In this document: positions 49,121-64,000 of the stretch, one piece after another
Layout of the letters: each line of letters opens with the position of its first letter
Numbering within the stretch: the stretch's first letter is position 1
Assembly (NCBI GenBank): GCA_035582835.1
Contig: JAYKAV010003376.1
Coordinates: 1,890,372 to 1,954,371 of the forward strand
Length of the DNA: 64,000 nucleotides
Source: Phoebastria nigripes
Lineage: Eukaryota > Chordata > Aves > Procellariiformes > Diomedeidae
Reading direction: 5' to 3'
The notes under the pieces: generated by a model
Databases searched by the model: none
The model's input: only the letters and a program-made list of their open reading frames with translations
Told to the model about the DNA's origin: nothing
Translations under genes and position numbers: made by a program

Positions 49121-50148
49121 TTACTATATTTAATTATCAGAGCCAATTACTTTAGTCTAGCTGGATGTCCTTTACAGTTATTAAAAAAGCACTTTTGGTG
49201 CATTAAAAAAGCCTGTCTCAAAAGAACATATAGAAAAGAATTTGGTGGCATATAGTTTTGTAGGCTAAAAAATATTTAATTAAATACTAGAATAACATTT
49301 TGCTGGAAAAGTACTGAGCATTACTTTGTTCTGTTTTCTTCTTGAGTGTGGTTGGTTTTTATGCCCCAGAATGAATCTGTAATGTCCTGTTGATGGATAG
49401 GCTGAACCTTGGCCTCTGCCCATGTACGCTGGGTAGCTGCAGCCCTGCAGGTAGCATTTCTCTGGCTACCTTTTGTTTGGAAGCTGTTTTGATGGAAAGT
49501 TGAAATGTATATTCTGTGAAAGCCCTTTTACAGGGGCAAATTACTTCTGCTTGCCAAGGTCACCTTGGTCATGCTGGCTGTGTCCATCTCCCTGCTCAAA
49601 CAGTCATGGGCTCTGCTGTCCCTTGCACTAGACTGAACATGAGCTGGCTCTGGGGGGTCATATTTGCACTCATTTTTTTGACCCCACAAGGCTTAATTCC
49701 TGTTTAAAAAAAATTTTTTTTTTCTGCATGTGTCCCCAAATCCTGTCCTTTTCACTTCTGTAACATTTTCCTGGCAGCTTAATGTTCTCTCTCTTCTGAT
49801 GCCTTGCAAAACGGCCATGCAGTCACAGGAGGAACTGGTTTTATGGCAGGATCAGCAAAATAGCTAGGCACAGTCTGCTCTCAAATGTGTGGACTAAAAT
49901 AACTGAAGAAATGTTCTTTTTATTATTTCATTGTTACAATAAATAATCTCTTTTCACTGTAGCAGCTAAAATATTTATGTGCGTTTTATTTAAGTCAATG
50001 ATGCCCTTTCAAGTCAAAGTCGAGAGGTGACTATTTACAGAATATCTGTTTGGGGAAGGCATTGAAGGAAGTGTTATGTATTTGGTAATAGGTTATAGAC
50101 GTTATGTTCCTCCTCAGCATAGTGCATATTTTATTTACACCATTCCGT

Positions 50149-50163
50149 AGCAGCAGCAGCAGC
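50149..50163. repeat. Short AGC (CAG/CTG) repeat
   Basis: Five AGC units in intron 3. A short triplet repeat with no coding context. Confidence 0.85.
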
Positions 50164-53079
50164 ATCTTGTGAGGGAGAAGGGCTTCACTTTATTTTTACA
50201 GTTAAAGCTTGACATAATTCTACAAAACAGCTTAGAATGAGGGAAGATACAGCGTGTGTGGAAATAAATATATATTCCAGAAATTGAATCTATTNTTAGA
50301 AATTGAATTTGCCCATCCATAAAAGCATATGAAAGGTCACTGCTGCTGTTGAAGATTGCCTGGCAATTCAGTTGCATCAAATATTAGAAAGAAAATAAGA
50401 TGTGTGATGCATGGGGGTACAGATTGTTTAAACTGTACTGGTTTGCCCTGAAAAAAAGGACAGCGTCTGAAAGGATACGAAGGAAGCGTTTTACAATTTA
50501 CATGGGGATTCAGGTGACCTGGCTTCATGTTGGGGGATGCTGGAACAAGGGTGGAACAGAGTTTTGAAAGGAAGTTTAAAATCTAAAATGAGCCAATGAC
50601 CCCCTGAAGCGCGGTCTTGTGTCCCCCTCTCCTTCCTTTTCTCTGTTGCCTGAGAAATAGGTTTGCTGCTTTTTTCCCTTGCAGGAGCAGGTAGCAGGCT
50701 GTGACACTGCTGGAGCAAAGGGAGAAGTCCTCCAGTGAGGGGAGAAGGAATCTGGGTTCTCTGAGCCCCTGATGCCTTCCAGTTTTTAAATCCATCAAAT
50801 CTATCAGATGATAAAATACCAAACAGATAGGATCATTCCTCTGTGGTCAGAGGCTTTCTCTAATTATTTTAACTTTCAGTTAAATGAATAAATAACATGG
50901 AATATAGCTACTGCTATTTTGACACTTCCTATTGTTAGTTCAAAATGTTTATTTCTGCTTTACTCTTCCGTTTTGATCGATAGAACTGGATGGTCCTAGT
51001 TTAAAATACAGTGAATAGAGCTGTGGGAGAAAGTACTCCTGTGTTTTCTGGAAATACAGTAGTAACATTACTGTTCAAAGATCTTGCTATTTATCTTGGT
51101 TTCTGTGGCATTTTTCAAAATGCCACCTATTCCTACAAAATTCAGGCTCTGAATCTGTCCACGTTAATTTTTGTAATTGTCTGCAAAACTACAAACCATC
51201 CTGTCACTGTAGGGTAACCAAATAACAGCAACCTCAGACTTCTCTGTCCTACAAAGTCATTTGTCAAAAAGATTGCCTTCGAGTCGTGCTCAGCAGGTGA
51301 AGGAGGTGTGGGAAGCGCAAGGCAGGGGAGGAGGAAGGCTGTGGCAGCGAGCGACGGGGAAGAGAGCTGCATCCTCTGCACCCTGTCCCAAACCGCTTGG
51401 GGAGGTATGGGGGGGGAGTTAAACCCAACAATTTGAGTTGCAGCCAGAAGGTGTTGGCTTGCTGATAGTTATGGTAGCAGAGCTCTGGTGTTGGGTGCCC
51501 TTGGTGCAATATTCTGCTGAAAACACTGCGTTTTCCACTTGTATTCTCCTGTAGCCTCGCTGGGGGCTACCTGCCACCGAGCTGGCCAGCCACCACCTGC
51601 AGCTGCTTCTCCCAGTGAAGAAATGGGATGTTGTGCAAGGANGGGCAGTAAGGGGAGGGTGTACGGAGAGATCGGGATACTCTGGTTTGTGGGAGAGCTG
51701 GGGAAAATGAAATACAGAGGAAGGCACAGAGAGGGCTTAGGTGTTTTGTGAGGGAGAGGAGATGGAGGGTCTGGGGGTGTGGAAGACGCTGGGAGGATCT
51801 GAGCATGTTGGACTGTGGTGCAGAGGGGTTTGTGTTTTTAGGCTTCCCATGTATGCAGTTGCATTGGGCTCCCCGTGTGTACAGGGATGCAGCGTGTGCT
51901 GCACCTGTGTGCTCTGCCGGCTCCCCAGCTGCCTTCAGATGCCCTCAGCTGCCTTTTGCCCCGAGCTCCAGCAAAGCTTTGTAGAGGGTAGAGGTGTAAG
52001 AGCATGCACTCCTTTCCTTCCCTGAAAATTCAGATTACAGGCATTTGCAAGCTACAGATTTGGGATGTAGTAGTTCTTTTATAGTTCCTTTTAAAATTAA
52101 GGTAATTGCTTGTTCTGTTTTGTGGTAGCTCAGTTAGTCATAAGAAGGGTCATCTGCTGTGGCTGCTGCACCCTGGGACAAAGCCTTGGACAAGAAACTT
52201 TAAAGATGCCACAGACCTGGAAAGCCTCAACTAAGCTTACTTCGTTTTTGCTCTCTAGGAGCCTCTGTCTGCGTAACCTTTTGGACTTTGTAGTGCTTAT
52301 TAACAAATCCTCCTCCACCCTTTGTGCCCATAGTAACACTGCGGCTCGAAGGACCTTTCAGTGCTGTGTTTGAAGGTTCAAATTTGGCTCTGCTGCTTTC
52401 AGCAGGCACCAGAGAGTCTTTACCTGTTAGTTTTGTGCATCTTCTCTTAATCGAGATTTCTCTTTTAACTGCTTCACTTTTGCCAATGAATCCTTTTCAT
52501 TCCACAGAGCCGGAGCAATTATTTCTCTTAGCCCTGCTCTTGATACAGCCAGAGTGCTTCTAGGTTATTATCTGTGGATGTCTTTCTTGAAATGACAGGA
52601 TAGACCATTGTATCTTACCTGCAATCATAATTAATCCCAGTAAAATGGCATTGAATTGCTCAACAGTAAAGTGCATCGTCACTCCCTTCCATCCCCCAGC
52701 GAAGGGCTTGGAGAAGAGAAAGGACAAAGCAGTGCAAGCAGTGGATGTGAAAATATTCCAGACTTTGGTCTTCAGCCTCTGGACCCAGAGGGTTTTTGTG
52801 TGTGATTGTTCTGACAAAGCATGTAGCTCTCACAGGAGGGTTTCTTAAATCTGTGTTTTTGCACAAAATTAGGGCAAGGTCCTGGAAGTGGCTGTGGGGA
52901 AATGTCTCTTCTGACCATAGCCCATCCTCTGGTGTTAAGCAGATTTTAGTTTGGGTTTTATACGTGTGTGAAACAAGTGAGATTGTGCTTATTTACACAT
53001 GTGAAGCTCTTTGAGCGGTCGTGTTAAAGCACTTGGCGGTGCGTCCCAGTGGGATAAGAGGCAGGAAGCGAAGGAAGGG

Positions 53080-53185
53080 TTGTCCCCATTTTACACGTTT
53101 GGACCTCAGGCAGAAGAAAAGCAAAGTGACTCACCCCAACAGTCATGCAAGAAATCCCACATCTCAGAGCCTGTCATGCAAAGAG
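53080..53185 (+). mobile_element. MIR-like ancient SINE fragment
   Basis: CCCCATTTTACA, a GGACCTCAGGCAGA-like step, then AAAGTGACTCACCCCAACAG and TCATGCAAGAAATC follow the order of the MIR core ('ccccattttaca...ggaaactgaggca...aagtgacttgcccaaggtcacacag'). The alignment is by eye and diverged, but it covers about 100 nt in the right order. Confidence 0.45.
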
Positions 53186-56100
53186 ACAAAGCAAAGTCTT
53201 TCGGAATTCTGAAGGTCACTAAGAAGTTCAGTATTTTTGAATGTTACACAAACTTCTTTTTGAAAGCAGCCCAGGGAGTCACTTAACACCGGCTGCACCT
53301 TACCTGCTCACGGCTAGAGAGATGTCCCAGGGATTGCAGGTACCGTTGGTGTGGTGGGTCGGTGGCCTGTGGATGCCTGTGCTGCCATGCAGCACTCTCT
53401 TATGAAAGGCTTCTGACTAGTCTCACGTTCCCCAGGTGAGTAACACTAGATGCAGAGCAAGACATACATCTCCTTGGAGGAGTTTTGGTTTTGAAAGACA
53501 TGAGCTGCTAGGTTGCTTGTTAGCAGGTGTTTTAACTGGGGCAGGGTGGCTCTGCTGGCAGAGCACATCGTTTCAGAGAAGGACGATGCCGTTTCTCTTG
53601 AGCAGACGGGAGTTGAGAGATTATTCTGACTTGCTCCACAAAAAAATTAATTTTGGGAGGAGGCTTCTAGAAATGGACTTAATGTTTGAGAAGTCCAGGA
53701 TTAGCATATGAGCTGAAGGCATCTCTTATGATGAGCAGCAGTGAAGTGGTTAAGTGTCAGTGTTTAAATGGTTGCTGTTACATGTCCAGCGCCTCGCCTC
53801 TGTAAGACAAATGGGATGCGTTCATGCCTCTGGGTGCCTTTGCTGTGGGCTCTGACTTGGAAAGACCAGACCGCTTCAATTTATGTTCTGAAGAGTCTTG
53901 AGGTTAGAAATTTTTCAAAAAGTTTCCTACATGGGAAAATGGCTAGGAAATCAATAGGGAAGATAATTACTTTAACTTGAAGATATTTTCTATGCTCCTG
54001 AACAAAAATGTGCATTACCATGGAAGATATGAAATGCTGGACTTTATGACTCTGCAATAGTGTTTGGAGGCATTGGTGCAGACTCTTAAGAGATGGCTGT
54101 TTATATTAAAGAGAAGTGTTCACACAGGCTAATGTTCGATGTCAGATGAGAAATATCCTAGCAAATGTTTTTCACAGTTAGTGTGTATATTTATAGAAAC
54201 TAACATCGGAGGCCAGCAAGCCATAAAATGGATTGTACAATATTTTATTATCTTCCTTGCAAATTTGACCGAAGAACTCCTAAATGATCTTATGCAGTGA
54301 AATATAACACCATNGTTCGACCTCCAACCGTCATACAAATGGACAAACATTTTAATGCTGAGAAATGCCTGGATCAAACAGTAGCTTGGCATACTCCGGT
54401 TCATTTATTTGAATTTCTTGTGGTGGCTAGATTTCCATATTCTTTTCTTTTTCAGCTCACTATTTCATTATAGGGCGCTAACACTGCCGTGAGCAAAGAA
54501 ATCATTCTGAAGTGTGAATAAAAAGAATTAATGCAGCATCCCCACCCAGTGCTTCGCAGTTTTCAGTGATAAAATGGGAGCTGGTTTTGGCTCCCGTTTA
54601 AACTTTCGCAGCACAAGGAACTTCTGGTCTGGCAGAGGGTCAGGGTGGGTGTTTTCTTCCTTTGATAGCTAATACACAGGAAGACATCCCGTCCTCGGTA
54701 CTAACTGAATAATAGCTTGAAAGCAGGATGGCACGGTCTAACTGATTGATTTGTCATTGGCTGACCTGAGAGGGAAGATGAAAAAGATTCAAAAGCAGAT
54801 AAATAATTGACATTACTAGCCTTGAGTCCATTCAGCTCACAACCTTTTCTCCTTGATATTAAAGATGGCAGAGTTGCTTTTGGCAGCTTCTTTCTTTGGC
54901 CCAGGCTCCCCTGCAACCTCAATGTTTGATTGCAGGAGGAAATAAAAACGAGACCTGAGCAGCAATGGGTGTTTACATGTGCTGTGAGTAGATGGATTTG
55001 TGAGTGTGTGCAGTCTCTCCTTCCGCTGCGTGTCTGCGTGGCCCACAAGAGCAGAGCATTTTCTATATGTAGAAGTGTATGTATAGATATATAAAAAAAA
55101 AATCAGGCACTCNGTGCTCCAGGAGGTAGTGGGTTTTGCATATCCCAATACTTTTCATCTTCCCTTGTAATGTGGCATTTGGTTTATGAATGTGCCAGAG
55201 TGAGAAAACCCAAAGGAAACCCCTGGCTGTTTTCCCAGGAACTTTATTAATTTTGCAGCTCTCCGTTTTGAGGAATAGGTAAGGTCCCTACCCCCACTCC
55301 AGAGAGGCTCTTAAGTGTTTTTTAAACTGTTATTCCTAAAGTAGGTTAAACTGTAGGTGTCTGAACCCTTACAGTACCCTCTCAAGGTAAAGCATTTGGA
55401 GAGCGTGGAGAGAGTCTGCTTTTCTGAATGCCCTAGCAGGGGGTACAAATGAGAAGCCACNGATATGAGACCACCAAACCAAGCGTGGTCAAAACCAGTG
55501 ATTTTTGGCATGGTATCTGTAGGTGAAAGCACAGTGTAGTTATCCCTGGTTTCCCCAATCAACCTGGCTTGATCTTAGTTATATAAAAGCCAAGCGGTGC
55601 TGTGTGTGTTCTGGTCCTGGAGCATCAGAGGGGTGTTTGGGACCAGTGATTAAGTGACTTAAATGCTGCTTCTCATCAGGAGCTCATGGGCTGTGAGGTC
55701 CTAAATCGCTGAGGCACAAAATGGTTTCCACCCCAATATATTTCTCCCTTTCAGCACTGATCTCGGCACCTGAAGGTTTCTCTGCTCGTTATGTCTCCTT
55801 GTGCCTTTGTGCTGTGCCCGAGCCTGCCTCAGTTGATGCAAATGTTTTATCTAATCTCTTTTTCACATTTCTTCCCCTAAATTTTTCCACCTCCTCTCTA
55901 GCCTTCTCTGTAAATGTTAGATTTAAAAGGTTATGTACAAACATGTAAGTTATAAAGAAGTTGCCAAAAACCTCAAAATCTAGTATCTTTAGAGTTTGTC
56001 TGCTATTATGCAGAGAAGATTGTGGAAGCAAATATTAGTCATTCACATCATTTTCTGTGTTGAGTCAATGTCTATTCTTAGGTGTGGAGCACATAGACAA

Positions 56101-56798
56101 CTCTTTGACACATAAAACACATGAAGACGTCCATTTGACATCATTTGTGTTTGGGCTAAGGCTCGGGAAGAGGGGAGGACAATTGCTGAAAGCATTGTAT
56201 TCATGATGGGACCCCCCCATTTCCTTCCAAGACACATTTTAAGACATAATGTAGNAATGTACTGATCAGTTTATATTTAAATAAATCAAGATGAAGTGCA
56301 AAATATTCAGGTTTGGATCCAGTGCTATTTCAAGTGTGCAGCAAAATAAATCTTCGTGATCTGTGTTCAATACTTGCCATTAGTAGGAAGTATTTTTATT
56401 ATGTTAAATGCATGTATTCTAAATATATATATTATTTTAAAATATTGCACATATTATAATTACAAATCTGATTCATAGGTAGAAGAGCAGTTGAGAGACT
56501 TGATTTAATAATTTTCCAACAGCATACGTGTAGTGCCTCAGCTAGATTTTCTTGTTTGCTTGGTCATAATATTTTATGGTCTGGTTCTGGGCTTATAGTG
56601 CAAGGGAAGTTCTCATGATAAATTGCAGATATGATAATGAGTGTCAGTATACAGTTCCCTGAGCAGATGTTCATTTAGTCTAATTTCACCAGTACTTTAC
56701 TGTTCATCCAGAACAGATCTTGCCAGCTCAGGATGAAAACAACAAAGAGAGATAGCACAAAAGATCACTCTGCAAATAACCTGATCTGTTTCAGACTC

Positions 56799-56812
56799 GG
56801 GGGGGGGGGGGG
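56799..56812. repeat. G14 homopolymer
   Basis: Fourteen consecutive G residues about 380 nt upstream of exon 4. Long G runs are rare and prone to slippage. In RNA the run could form a quadruplex. Confidence 0.9.
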
Positions 56813-57193
56813 CAAGAAATAAAACATACTGGAACTTCAGAGTGCTACGTATGTGCTAAGGTTATTACATGTTGGGTACAGTAAATCATCCATACACCCA
56901 CAACCCATAGGGGTAAACTTACAAAGCTGTGCGTAGGAAGTTGCACATTAATCTACCTCTGAACAATAGTTGTTTTATGCCTGCACTTAAAGAACCCTTG
57001 CGTTTGTTTTTAAGGTGTCTCTAGCTCTTCCTTTGTTCTTCCAGCCTTTCCTGGCTTTGTTGGTTTCGCAGAACAGGTAGCGCCTGAACTCAAGGGTTAT
57101 TGCTTGTGAAAGAACAGAAAATAATCTGTCCATTTAAAATGCAAAGGGTGGCTCTAGCTTACTAATACACCTTTCCTTTTCTTCAATCCATAG

Positions 57194-59350
<2,157 letters not shown>

Positions 59351-59389
59351 GCTGGACAATTTGCTTAATATGGCCTATGGCGTAAAGAG
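59351..59389 (+). CDS. ELAVL4: ELAVL4 exon 6: 39-nt alternatively spliced hinge exon
   Basis: A 39-nt exon between TTCTCTTTTCAG and a gtaatt donor. Phase is 2 on both sides, so skipping keeps the frame. It encodes L-D-N-L-L-N-M-A-Y-G-V-K followed by the split arginine, the hinge segment between RRM2 and RRM3. This hinge carries signals for nucleo-cytoplasmic movement, and inclusion varies between HuD isoforms. Hu proteins are reported to promote inclusion of HuD exon 6 in neurons through AU-rich intronic elements. Such sequence is visible 57 nt downstream. Skipping would fuse ...QAQRF-R directly to FSPITIDG. Confidence 0.96.
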
Positions 59390-59446
59390 GTAATTAGAAT
59401 TCCACAGATTGCCAGATGTCCGTGTTGGCACAGATTGGTGCTACAA

Positions 59447-59485
59447 TTTATTTTTTTTAATTCACTAACTTTATTTTTTTTTAAT
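59447..59485 (+). promoter_or_regulatory. ELAVL4: AU/U-rich element downstream of exon 6
   Basis: TTTATTTTTTTTAATTCACT, then AACTTTATTTTTTTTTAATT. It resembles the AU-rich elements bound by Hu proteins and lies where Hu-dependent control of exon 6 inclusion has been described in mammals. That it works in this species is inferred from position and composition. Confidence 0.6.
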
Positions 59486-59606
59486 TCCTTCTTTTCTTCC
59501 ACCAGCATGTCAAATTCTTTTTAAGTTTGGACTTCAGTTGGTTTTGTTACTTTAAAGGCCACACACAAAAGTTCTGTGGGTTTTTTCAACCTTTTTTTAT
59601 TTACAG
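59464..59606 (+). other. Cryptic splice-site cluster after exon 6
   Basis: A branch-like CACTAAC (59463-59469) is followed by a long polypyrimidine tract and CCACCAG ending at 59505, a near-ideal acceptor. About 100 nt later TTTTTTTATTTACAG ends at 59606, immediately followed by gtgggc, a 3' and a 5' splice motif back to back. If 59506-59606 were an exon, it would be 101 nt, shift the frame and, after exon 6, read S-M-S-N-S-F-stop. No homologous exon is known to me. Confidence 0.4.
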
Positions 59607-62324
59607 GTGGGCTTCTCAAATGGTTTAGGTGCAACAGCTACAAGCATTCAAACTGCAGTTGTCCTGCTAAATGGCACTTTTTCCAGAATCAGAACTATTA
59701 ACTTAAGTTCTTAACTAATCTCCAATCTGATAATGGAAAATTTAACAGTCAAAAACAGAATTACTCTGCTGTTGTCTAAATCTCACAGTTAAGACCTTCT
59801 TTCTACTACATCTGGCTTCACAAGTTTGACTTGAAAATACAGCTGTGTGCACCTTAATCAGCCCTAAGTTTCTTTTGTTACAGGTTTGATACTTTGAAAT
59901 TTTCTCGGTGCTTGAGATTTGTTTTTTTGTCTAAAATAGCTCTGTGTGTTNGTGTGTATGTGCACGCATGTGTGAAAGTTCAGCTGATTTGTAAACATTT
60001 ATGCTGTTTCATGAGTATGTTCAATGTTTGATCTGATAGCTAAAATGAGTTGATGTGTTGTTAGTGTTTCTTCACATCAATGCAAGCGAACCTTACAGCA
60101 AAATAAAGGTGTAGTCTTATTCCTGATGTTACCATAAGATGTCCAGCTGTCCCCCACAATTAAGATGAGAAAATACTTCTTAATCTTCTGAAATGGTCTA
60201 CTCACCACATTTGAAAATTATTTGAGCTTTTTTTAAAGCTTGCCCTGTAAAATGGTATGGTAAGTATATCTTTACACTAGCTAGTAGTAGACAGTAACAT
60301 GGCTTTTAACTACTGCCACAGTAGCTATCATACAAATCTTAAGACTACTTACAAAAGTAATAGTCAAAACAGAGGCGGTGTTATGGTGTTACCTTCCCAG
60401 AAGCACTGCTTCCTGGTGTTCATTAGTACCTTTGTTACATTCACGATATCCTTAGTGGTGATGGTGATACGATGAGTCAGAACTTACCACCTGATTTTAT
60501 CACACACTGCTTCTCCTGCGTTCTCCCTTCTCATTTGTTTCTTGATACGTTGCCAAAAACATGGCAAAACTCTCAGCTTCAAGTATCTGTCAGCTACAAG
60601 TCAGTGTCAGAGGATGGGTTTGTTCCAGGAGTTTTCCCTGGGTTTGCTGCTGCTTTTCCTGGAATCGGACTGGTGTGTAGTGCAGGACAAACAGGGCTTA
60701 GTCCGAACTAGCGAGGGTTTGAATTCTGATTTCCTAAGACCTACAGAGGGAAAGAGAGAGTTACCTGTCTCTTTAGGTTATGCATCTGCTTTCTTAATAT
60801 TCAGAGTCTGTAATGTTAGTCTTAAATCACAAGAGTTTTGTAGTCATTTTGTAGACATCTTAAACTAGTTGCTGTCTCCTCCCAGCAAATCTTGAAAACT
60901 TGTACTTGCACTAGTAAACCCTGTATTTACAGGCATGGGGTCACAAAAAATACAGTATTGATAAAAATTTCTGAAACATCCCTAGTGTAGTGTTCCTGGG
61001 TTTGGGGGTCGGTTCATTCTTTCCGCATGTTAATTATGTGGTACTGATGGAAAATGAGATGTGCTGATGTGGAAAAAAGGTTTTATTGCGACTAATTTCA
61101 GATCACTTGCTAGTAGCAAGCTACCTATGCAATAGGTTATCTTGTATTTGTGTCAATACGCATGCACTAGTTTCTTGGATTTACAGCAGCTCCTGTGCTT
61201 ATGGTACATAAATAGTTGAAAGCTGCATAGCTCCTAAAGGTTTCCAGGGAAAAGCCNCTCTCCAGTGAACAGTATGAAACTTTAACCCTTTACATCAGTG
61301 CAGCATTCCTTAAAAATGCAAAACTTTGTAACGGACTGTGTGACACGCACAGCTTCGCACTGTACAGATTTTACAATAATGTCACTTACAGGGTAGTGTA
61401 TACATTAGTGTTGTACTTCATTTAAACATTGCAGAAAAGGAGCGTTTGCTGGCTTATGTATGTTACCAGCACAGTTGGCGCTTGTCAGCAATGGGCTTAA
61501 AGTCCCATCTTCCAAACTTCAGAAGAAGTTGAAGCTGTTGGCTTGTACAAGCTCTCAGTCCTGGCCTTCTTATTTACAATTCCACATAAGGTGGAAGGAG
61601 CAGTATAAATTAGCCTTGTCCAGCTGTCTTTGTTTTCAGCAGCTGGGGAAATACCATGGGTTAGAGCNGTGCTGGACCATTATGATAATGTTACTAGGTT
61701 CAGCGTGCAGGAGAGAAACTAAAAGGTATTGAGAGTAGGATTTGCAAAAGTGAAGTTCAGTCGGAAAATTGCCATGTATTTTTAATAAACTGCCTGCAAA
61801 CCTGTATGTATGTCTGAGGATCCAATGCTGTGAGCATTTGTGAGCTGCTCATTTATAGCATAGCTACACCCCAGTGATGTTCCTCAGCTTAAGATGTATA
61901 TTCCAAGTGTCTTTTTTCCTTGAATATACATGTAAAGTGCCATCAGGAGTCAACAGAACGGTGAGCAGCCATCAAGTGTGTAGTTTCTTTTACGATATTT
62001 AATATACACTGCGTAATATTGTGCAGATTGCTGAATGTTTGTGGAAATATTACAAGTGTAAAAGGAGAAGTTTTGGAGAGCGCAAGAGCTCACTCGGCAA
62101 CACTGAATCCCCCCCTCCACTCCCTCAGTCATCACTCAAAAAATACTGAGGAATTACTATTCAGTTTTGGTATTAAAACTCATCATATTGAAGGTACATG
62201 TGAAACTCGGTTTTTATTAAGACGTTTCCTCTGTGCAGTTGTTATTTTAAAACATATCCCAAAGTGTAGCTTCAGAAAGCATGTCATTTTTTTTTCATAC
62301 TGATGAAAGGAAAATTATGTTGAT

Positions 62325-62872
62325 CCTGAGGGCTGATACTGCTTAACATCTTCATTAATAACCTGAGTCACAGGCTGCGATGTGCCCTCCTTGCATTAAT
62401 GGGTGACACTAAACTGGTAAGGGAGCAGGGGCAGTCATGGTGCTGTTAGCCATGGCTGCCACTGGGGAGACCTTGACAAGCTGGAGGAACATGGTGAAAT
62501 TTGGGAAGGGGAAATGCAGAGTTTAGTTACTAGGTGTCTTCAGCCACCTACAAGGGGCATTAGAAGGATGATGAAGCTGAGCTTTTCTCAGAGGTCAACT
62601 GCAAAAGGACAAGAGTCAACAGCAACAGGTTGCGGCAGGGGAAATTCAACGGAGTGTAAGGGAAGATCGTTCAGTGAGGGTGGTGGAGCCCTGGAGCAGG
62701 GGCGCCAGTGGTAGAGTTCCCATCCTTGGAGACTTTCAAAACTTTCCTCTGCAAGGCCATGAGCAGCAGATCTAATTTGAGAAGTTAGCCTCGTTTTGAG
62801 CAGGAGGTTGATCAGATGACCTCCACAGATCCTGTCCAGCCTATATTATTCTATGGTGGTTCTGTGTTCATA
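62325..62872 (+). mobile_element. 5'-truncated CR1 LINE, 3' part
   Basis: About 550 nt of a degraded CR1 in + orientation. Recognisable landmarks in order are GATACTGCTTAACATCTTCA with TTAATAACCTG, GGGTGACACTAAACTGG, the GACCTTGACAAGCTGGAG block, AGGGTGGTGGAGCCCTGGAG, CCATCCTTGGAGACTTTCAA, TTTTGAGCAGGAGGTTGATC with AGATGACCTCC, and a terminal ATTCTATGGTGGTTCTGTG. It covers the end of the reverse-transcriptase frame and the 3'UTR. It has many frame-breaking changes and no poly-A tail, as expected for CR1. It supports a bird or other sauropsid origin. Confidence 0.88.
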
Positions 62873-63732
62873 AACACACTACCTGGCTTTAGCGTTCCAA
62901 TTCAGATGTTTAAGTTAAGAAAACAGGTCCCAAAAGATAAGGCAGGGGGAAGTTAGGGTGCTATATTAGATTTCTAGGAGCTTATCTCTCTACGTTGATT
63001 GTCGGAAGAACCTAAGAGCCTGTCATGGACATGAAGTCTCACAGTATGAAGGTATTAGTTGATGTGCTCATTGTTATATTTATGCACTGTTTTACTTACT
63101 CTACAATTGCTACATAAATCTTCTTTAATATGTGGCCAGTGTTAGGACTTTTTTATTAACTGGATTTTTTCCCAGTGTATGTCAATTAAGGACTATGTTA
63201 GGAGGAGAATTAAAATCTACCACTTAGATGTCTCTCTAAATCTAATAGTATTTTTAGCTAAAGAGGCTACTGCTATAGCTGAGTCCTGACAATGATGTTT
63301 CATATTAATCCCTTAAAATAAGTCTTGAAGTTTGGGGGTTTTTTCACTGTGAAAAAGCATGAGATCTCCATTGCCCTGAAACTACATTATTTTAGTGATG
63401 GGAATAAGTGGCAAATTCCTACAGGCCTCTTTAAATGAACTCTTACTGATAGCAGCATGTGCGGGCCCTTTTTAACTTAGATTGTCCTTAAGCGCTTCTT
63501 TTATTAATCTTTGTGTACATCTAAGTAGGGCTTATCCTTGAAGGGAGATACATTTATGCCCAGATTTGGTCTGGGTTTTTTAGTACAGCTCCCCTCCACT
63601 TAAGTAGAAGTTAGAAACCAAGGGTGGCCATGTAGTCATCTTCCAGGGATAGGATCAAGAACCTTCGTTAACATTGGCTTGCTTATTTTAAAGTCTTGGT
63701 TCCATGTAGCTTGTGCCAAGAGATATATTTAG

Positions 63733-64000
<268 letters not shown>

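Noticed and set aside
50149..50163. AGC repeat as a disease-type triplet expansion
   Set aside because: Only five units and intronic. There is no sign of expansion.

Overview
The window is vertebrate genomic DNA, most likely from a bird. It holds most of one multi-exon gene on the + strand: ELAVL4 (HuD), the neuronal RNA-binding protein of the ELAV/Hu family. The identification rests on the conceptual protein, which matches HuD over RRM1, RRM2, the hinge and the first two thirds of RRM3, with intact splice sites and matching phase at every junction. A bird (or another sauropsid) is suggested by a degraded 5'-truncated CR1 LINE near 62.3-62.9 kb, a second CR1-type 3' end near 33.2 kb, low repeat content and fairly compact introns. 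Scattered single Ns and two N runs inside poly-A tracts show a draft assembly.

Layout. 1-3.2 kb is upstream or 5' alternative-leader territory without a proven exon, though two weak leader candidates are noted. 3.24-3.45 kb is a CpG-rich promoter with CCAAT, a TATA-like CATAAAT and E-boxes. 3.37-3.65 kb is the first leader exon, with an AU-rich 5'UTR and three codons (M-V-M). 4.40 kb is a second leader exon (M-E-W-N-G-L-K-M). Both leaders join in phase 0 to exon 2 at 23.04 kb. Exons 3 (46.4 kb), 4 (57.2 kb), 5 (57.7 kb), 6 (59.35 kb, 39 nt) and 7 (63.76 kb, cut by the window edge) follow. Intron lengths are about 19.4, 23.2, 10.7, 0.40, 1.38 and 4.37 kb. Intron phases in order are 0, 1, 0, 1, 2, 2.

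How it works together. Alternative promoters change only the N-terminal leader. A strong internal start context in exon 2 can bypass every leader. RRM1 (exons 2-3) and RRM2 (exons 4-5) bind AU-rich RNA. Exon 6 is the short alternatively used hinge exon, flanked downstream by U/AU-rich sequence and a striking cluster of cryptic splice signals. RRM3 begins in exon 7. I found no second protein-coding gene, no tRNA or rRNA and no CRISPR array. The remaining open reading frames are short and carry no recognisable family signature.

The most interesting leads are the leader-exon region (0.5-4.4 kb), the splice-signal cluster just after exon 6 (59.44-59.61 kb), the failure to find the 42-nt hinge exon known from mammals, in-frame stops immediately behind the donors of exons 4, 5 and 6, and several perfect inverted repeats in intron 1.
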